64,000 bases of DNA from Microcebus murinus. Its lineage: Eukaryota > Chordata > Mammalia > Primates > Cheirogaleidae. The translations under genes and the position numbers were made by a program. The stretch lies in the NCBI RefSeq assembly GCF_040939455.1, contig NC_134109.1:54154001-54218000 (forward strand), read 5' to 3'. The notes under the pieces were generated by a model. It saw only the letters and a program-made list of their open reading frames with translations. It did no database searches and had not been told where the DNA came from. Position 1 is the stretch's first letter, and each line of letters opens with the position of its first letter. Below are positions 58,801 through 64,000 of this stretch, in pieces.

Positions 58801-61316
58801 AGTTGAGAGGTTTTAATGATTGCCTCTATAAACTACCCAGTAGAAGAAGGTACTCCATATATATCATTTTTATTTCCTAACATTAGTCTATTTCAAATAG
58901 TATAATGAATGACTAATTTCATTGAGAATATATTACAAATCACCCAGTCTCTCAAAGTAATCTACCTTTTAATCAAGAAAATCTTCTTATAAAAATTTTC
59001 TGATATAAAATCCTTAGGAAGATGCCTAAAATATTCTAATATTTTTATTTTCCTTTATATTAAATACTCTATAATCTTGGCGAAGTATTAATTAGCAAAA
59101 TTTTGAATATTCAAGTTGCTCTCTTGAGACACTATTTACCCTCAAAATGCTTTTTAGAAGTTTTGTACCAATGCCTTAAATACCTCCCCTTTAAGAGGAC
59201 TACTTTAAGAATAAAGTAATCAAAGGAGCTTCCTTGAATTTTATCTAGCTTGTCCTTGCCTCTCAGACTAGTTACTATATGTAATGTATCTTCACCACTC
59301 TTGAGGTAGCTAGAATTCATCAGAGGAAAAAAAATATTATATTAATTGTTATAAAAATTAAGAAAAATGTTGAAAATAAAAGTAGGACAATATGAAAATA
59401 AAAATAGAAACATTATTAAATATAGATGTTATATTATTTGCCCTCCAATTTATTAAAATGCTCATTAACATTTATATTTGTAGAAAATATAATTAGTTTT
59501 ATGTATTTTTAATTGTATTATATTGCTATTCAATAAAATGTTTCCACTTCCTTTAAAGTAAACTTCTCTATTGCCAACATTAAACTGTTAATTTAACTTA
59601 ATAAATTATCAATCTAAACTGTAATGTTATATATTTAGTTTTTGTTTGGATATGCAAAAACATAAAACATTAGTTTATTTTGTGTATTGTTTGTCATGTT
59701 TTAACATTTGATAATTTTATAAAATTTGAACCTTTTAAAACCAAAAAATATATTGTTGAAAAATTATCATTAAGGCACTGATTATGGGAACATATTATAT
59801 ATTTTATATTGGTTTTTATGATCAACAGAAGTTAGGAATGAAGAAAAAACTTGCATGGTAAGTCACTGTGAAAAATTACATGACATTGCATTCTTTTCTG
59901 TATGATTTTCAAACATATGTGGCCAGCATTGGTTATAGTTAGATTTTATAATTTTATAAATTTGAGGATTTGCTGCATTTTCTGATAGAAATCTTTCAAG
60001 ATTATTCTGATTTTCTGTTGTGTTGAAGAATGTAACCAAAAGTGTGAAAATATTGGCATTAAAGTTATGTATTTATTCACTCATTCATTTTCACAAGCAG
60101 TATGTTTCATGATTATGTATTTCCTGATATTCACTCCATCAACTAAGATATATTCTTGTTCTCCAGTTTTCTTTCATACCAAAAGGGGCACTACATCAGG
60201 AAAGGAACAAAAAGAGGGGAAAGCAAAGAATAAAGGCAAATTATAAGTTAATAACTACTGAGAACCACATAAACAAGTCTCTATATGTTGTCTAGGAATG
60301 TATTTTACTTTTTAACTTCAAGCACTAATTCTGTTTTCAAAAGCATTGTCTTATATTCCACAGAGATGTTTATTTTATCCCCTTGTAATAAGATGGGGAT
60401 AAATGGATAGTTTATAAGAAAAACAAGTAGAATTGTCTAAAACATGCACACACACCCAGGCACATATAATGGATCTTTTAACACTTTAATGAGTTTCATT
60501 TATTTTTTTTCCAATTTACTGAATGCTGAACTGCAGTTTTAAATCTTAACTTTGTCTTAAATGTGAACATGCTAGTAATTTAAAAAGTAAAAATTTTACT
60601 ACTTTTTAGACAGACACTTGTTTGAGGCAGTGAACTAGAATAAGGCAGTGTCTTTTCCGTGACCTCCTATTGGAAACCTTGACTGGAGTCAGTATTACTC
60701 ATTCATTTAGAAAATTGCCCGTCTGTTATGAGATGGATTCCTCAACCTTCTAAAGGCATTTCTGCTTATTGTGTTCTATCTTTACACTATGCAACTATAT
60801 CCTCCTTCCTGCTTTTGTTACTTAATAACTTCTGATTTATCCTTGGTAAGAGAATATCCTTTTATAGGCAAAATGTATGCATATTTTCTAACACCAAACA
60901 GGCAAACACAGGAATGCCTTCTCTTGGAATTGCAGAACTAGGCCAGTATGTCTTTGAATAGTTATTATGAAGGAGATTTCTGGAAACTTTTACAGAAAAT
61001 GCTCCAGTGGAAACTTACAGTGAAACTTAAAATGTTAAAGAAGGAAAACAAAATATGTAGAACAGTCATACCTAGACTAGTTTATGTAAATGTGAAAACA
61101 TTCTTCTTTGTAAAAATATGCAAGATAATTTTACATTCATATAGGAAATGTTCAAGTGGCAGCTACTCTTTGAAAGCTAATTTTACTTTTCTTGAATATA
61201 TTTTTCTGTTTTTTGGAATGTATAAACTTATGGTTACTTTACTGTATTTGCATTGACTGTTTAGGTACAAAATCTCTCTCACTGGGGTTCATTTGCTATT
61301 TTTTTTTCCTTTGTTG
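58801..61316. other. AT-rich intergenic DNA
   Basis: Very AT-rich with no supported gene. The 102-codon plus frame at 60948-61256 lacks any recognisable domain, promoter or splice context. Confidence 0.4.
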
Positions 61317-61317
61317 T

Positions 61318-61930
61318 TGTTGGGACTCAGAAAACAATACTCTAACATGAAGGCCTCAGAATCAGCCTCAGAAGCAAAAGTTTTTATCTGCTCTCTTGCA
61401 CTCCTGTCTCTCAGTCCCATTCCCCAGTGCCTAGTCATAAAAACCAGAACCCCTTTTCCATAAAGCTAGCCATAAAACCTAAAAATACTACACTAACTTT
61501 CCCTCCTACTTTCTGTGTAAAAACTGGCCATAAAGAAATTATCTGCCCTCTGACCTACTTGTTTGACTGTAGGTCATAAGACTCCCATTTTAGACAGGGT
61601 CCTGCCCCCTATCCAGAAGGAAGGAATGTATGCTTAGAAATGCCAAGAAGAAACTATATAGGCCTTGCTGGGTTTCCCCACTCAGTCTATTAGCATTAAA
61701 CCATACCTATTTTGTGTAATCGTATTTCTGCATGGCTGTCTATACTTTGTGGAACCTTAGCAGAAAAACAGACAATTTCCCTTGTATCTTAGTGTCTTCA
61801 TTCTAAAAGCTCCCATGTACACATTAATAAATTTTGTATGTCTTTTTCCCAGTTAATCTGCCTTTTGTGAGTTGATTTTTCAGCCAACCTTCACAGAGGG
61901 CAAAGGGAAAACTTTGCCTTCATCCCTACA
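61318..61930 (+). mobile_element. Solo ERV1-type LTR
   Basis: A unit of about 613 bases begins TGTTGGGACTCAG and ends CATCCCTACA, giving the TG…CA ends of a retroviral LTR. Inside are a TATA-like ACTATATAGG (about 61653-61662), a polyadenylation signal AATAAA at 61826-61831, and the U5-like end 'gttgatttttcagccaacct-tcacagagggcaaag'. The layout U3-R-U5 is complete, but no second LTR, primer-binding site or gag/pol/env sequence follows, so this is a solo LTR from recombination of an old endogenous retrovirus. The target duplication is not evident. Nothing coding remains. Confidence 0.75.
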
Positions 61931-63889
61931 GTGCAATGCATCTGAGCCATAGTGTGCATTAAAAAGCACATACTCAAATTGAAAGGCAGTAGTAATAAGT
62001 GTAGCCCAGGAGAACAAACCCTAGATTTGAAAAAAGCTATTAAACTTTGAGGACAGTCTGCAAATTCAGGATCTCACATTCTAGTAAGGTGATAACTTTT
62101 TAATGTAGTGAATGCAAAGACTTCCTTTATTTTTGTTATTTTTTTTTCTAACTTTATATTTATTTCTCTCATCTTTTAAGTGTTACAATGTATAAGATAA
62201 TGTGCCAGACTTTGTTTTAACCTTCTTTTGTGTGTGATTTCAAACACCTGAATTTCTCCTCTTTTATTTTAATATAAAATAGAGCCATATGGCTATATAC
62301 ATAAAATTTACATGAAAGAGGTTGGTCAATGGGGATATAGCAGGTTTATTTTAAAAATATGTTTTCAATTTATTTTCCTAAGCTAATAACAGTATAATGG
62401 GAAAACAAAATAACTGACTTTGAGAAACTGCAATCCAAGGCAATAGGAATTATTGTATATTTAGCAATCAGGATGAAAAAGCAATTGGAGATATGCTCCA
62501 TTTTCTATTACTGGCATGGTCTTTGTTGCAGTCTTTATAAATATAAACTTATGATAAAACATTCTTGGAATAAAATCTATTAAGCTTAACTCCAGATGAA
62601 TAAGTGCTTTATCAAATCTAACATTAAGTTGCACTGTATCTCTGATTTACTCAAAATTATTATCAGAGAATTGACATTTATCATTAATTCAATATATAAC
62701 ACCTATCCTTTTATATGTATGCTACTATAATCAAAATATTTTGTGATATTTGAAGACTTGGACAGGGAAAAGTAGTTTATAAATATAGATTAACTCAAAT
62801 TTTAGATTATTTATTGGAATAAAACAAGCTTTCTTCTGTTTACAAGGCTATGTCTGAGTTGTGAAAATTATCTCCCTCCCCTCCCCATGTTTCTGAAATG
62901 CCTGTATTTCCTCATTCATAGTCACAATCAGACAGAAAGCCTGAGAACACTTTCCTTTTGTGCCTGCCATGGAAACCTTTGCAGATAGTAACTGCTCCAG
63001 GTCTGTGAAATAAATGTGTGATTAATGCATTTTTAATGTATGGTATATAACAGTAATATATGCCTTTAAATAGTAATATAACCATATGCTGATTGGTAAC
63101 AATTACTTTACAAATTATTCTTTTTATTCATATTTGGAAATGCTTGGATTTCCCAAGAACAAAAATTTTAAGTTAGAAAGGAATTTATAGATCAGCTATT
63201 TCAATTACTATTTTTAAATTTAAAGGAAAAAACATGATGTACAAAGACTGTAGATTAACTTTGCCATGCTTTATGCAGAGAAGTAGAGAAAGGAATAAGT
63301 CAATTGACAACACTGTCTCCTTCTCTCTGCTCTCCAAACACATTAATAAGGTTCCTTGTTGTAAAGAGGAGAGATTCAGCCATATTTACAGAAAAGGAAT
63401 TAGTTTAAAAAATACTTATGGAATTTGAGGAGGAAAAAGTAAATTACAGTTCTAAGGAAGCAATAATTTGTACCACAGTATGAAGTGCTATGAATAATTA
63501 ATATAAATAAGACTTGGAATTTATGAATTTCTTGACAATTAAAAGAGGTATAGTATAAATTATTATAATTCTAAAATTGTACTTTTTCTTGAAGAGGAAG
63601 TGAATATGGTTATGGACTAAAACATAGCCCAATGGTCATTCTTTAGAATCCTGAAACCTAGCTCTATCTTGGATTATACTTATAACTTTATAGGTTTAGG
63701 CAGATCATAATAAATAAGTCAATGCTTCATAAGTAATAAAGTGTTGTTTTCCACCAACAAGGAGGACATTTTCTGGAATGAAGGAAAGGCATTTAAGTAA
63801 GTAAATGAAATGAAAAAGAATAATGTATATGTGTGTGAGAGTATATGTGCGAGTATTCCAATGAAAGTAATAATCAACTATATGATAGG
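61931..63889. other. AT-rich intergenic DNA
   Basis: No gene recognised. The 64-codon plus frame at 63234-63428 and the 62-codon minus frame at 63705-63893 have no support. Confidence 0.4.
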
Positions 63890-64000
63890 TCAAGAGAGGT
63901 TTGCAAAAGTAGACACTTCAGCAGGATCTAGAAAGATAAGTAGTTATGATCCAGGCAGCAAGGTAGAGAAGGGTATTTCAGGTAGCAAGAATGATATGAG
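63890..64000 (-). repeat. LINE2-like fragment, antisense, running off the window
   Basis: The text 'acttcagcaggatctagaaa-gataagtag', 'ggcagcaaggtagagaaggg', 'tatttcaggtagcaagaatg' parallels the antisense L2 segment '…gaaggatgagtagga … gggcattccaggcagaggga'. It continues beyond the window edge. Confidence 0.5.

Noticed and set aside
60948..61256. 102-codon plus-strand frame
   Set aside because: Lysine- and phenylalanine-rich reading typical of AT-rich chance frames; no promoter, splice sites or recognised domain.
61318..61930. Intact endogenous provirus
   Set aside because: Only one LTR is present; neither flank shows a partner LTR, primer-binding site or viral gene text.

Overview
This is a mammalian nuclear genome window. 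It is AT-rich, packed with primate-type interspersed repeats, and has no long open reading frames typical of genes. Three elements point to a strepsirrhine primate, probably a Malagasy lemur. The Alu copies at about 21.3 kb and 44.7 kb carry an extra block in the middle A-rich linker (motif GAAAGAAATTAATTGGCCAA) that I know from lemur Alus. The youngest L1 3' ends (13.0, 33.6, 35.7 and 55.7 kb) share a 3' UTR ending in GTACCCC-ATAATATGCC-AAATAAAA, which I associate with strepsirrhine L1s. The species call rests on recalled family knowledge, not on a database search.

Layout. 1-12 kb: intergenic DNA with old L2, MIR and MER5-like fragments, including an approximately 2 kb L2 copy that still shows reverse-transcriptase-like reading (9.4-11.4 kb), then an MLT1-like LTR. 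12.4-14.1 kb: a lemur L1 with a 5' inversion, followed by an older L1 3' UTR. 14-20 kb: mostly plain AT-rich sequence. 20.7-21.6 kb: two antisense Alus, one with a large TTTTC microsatellite. 22-33 kb: a possible LTR, L2 copies, a local tandem duplication and an old L1 3' half. 33.5-36 kb: two near-identical short lemur L1 tails. 36-48 kb: AT-rich intergenic DNA with inverted repeats, an Alu monomer and a full Alu. 49-55 kb: a compositionally distinct GC-rich domain with a GA tract, CpG-island segments, several CA/CG (Z-DNA-prone) runs and candidate splice sites. 55-64 kb: AT-rich again, with a 42 bp L1 stub and a solo endogenous-retrovirus LTR.

The only place likely to hold a gene start is the CpG-island domain at about 51.0-54.5 kb, which looks like a promoter with a non-coding or very short coding first exon. 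I could not identify the gene or settle its strand. A short ATG exon ending at a GTGAGC donor is the best plus-strand candidate, and there are also good minus-strand donor sites. No complete protein-coding gene, RNA gene, CRISPR array or bacterial-type system is present, and I found nothing I would call a new biological system. The most informative observations concern retrotransposition mechanics (twin priming, a minimal L1 insertion with intact target-site duplications) and the unusual sequence structure around the CpG island.
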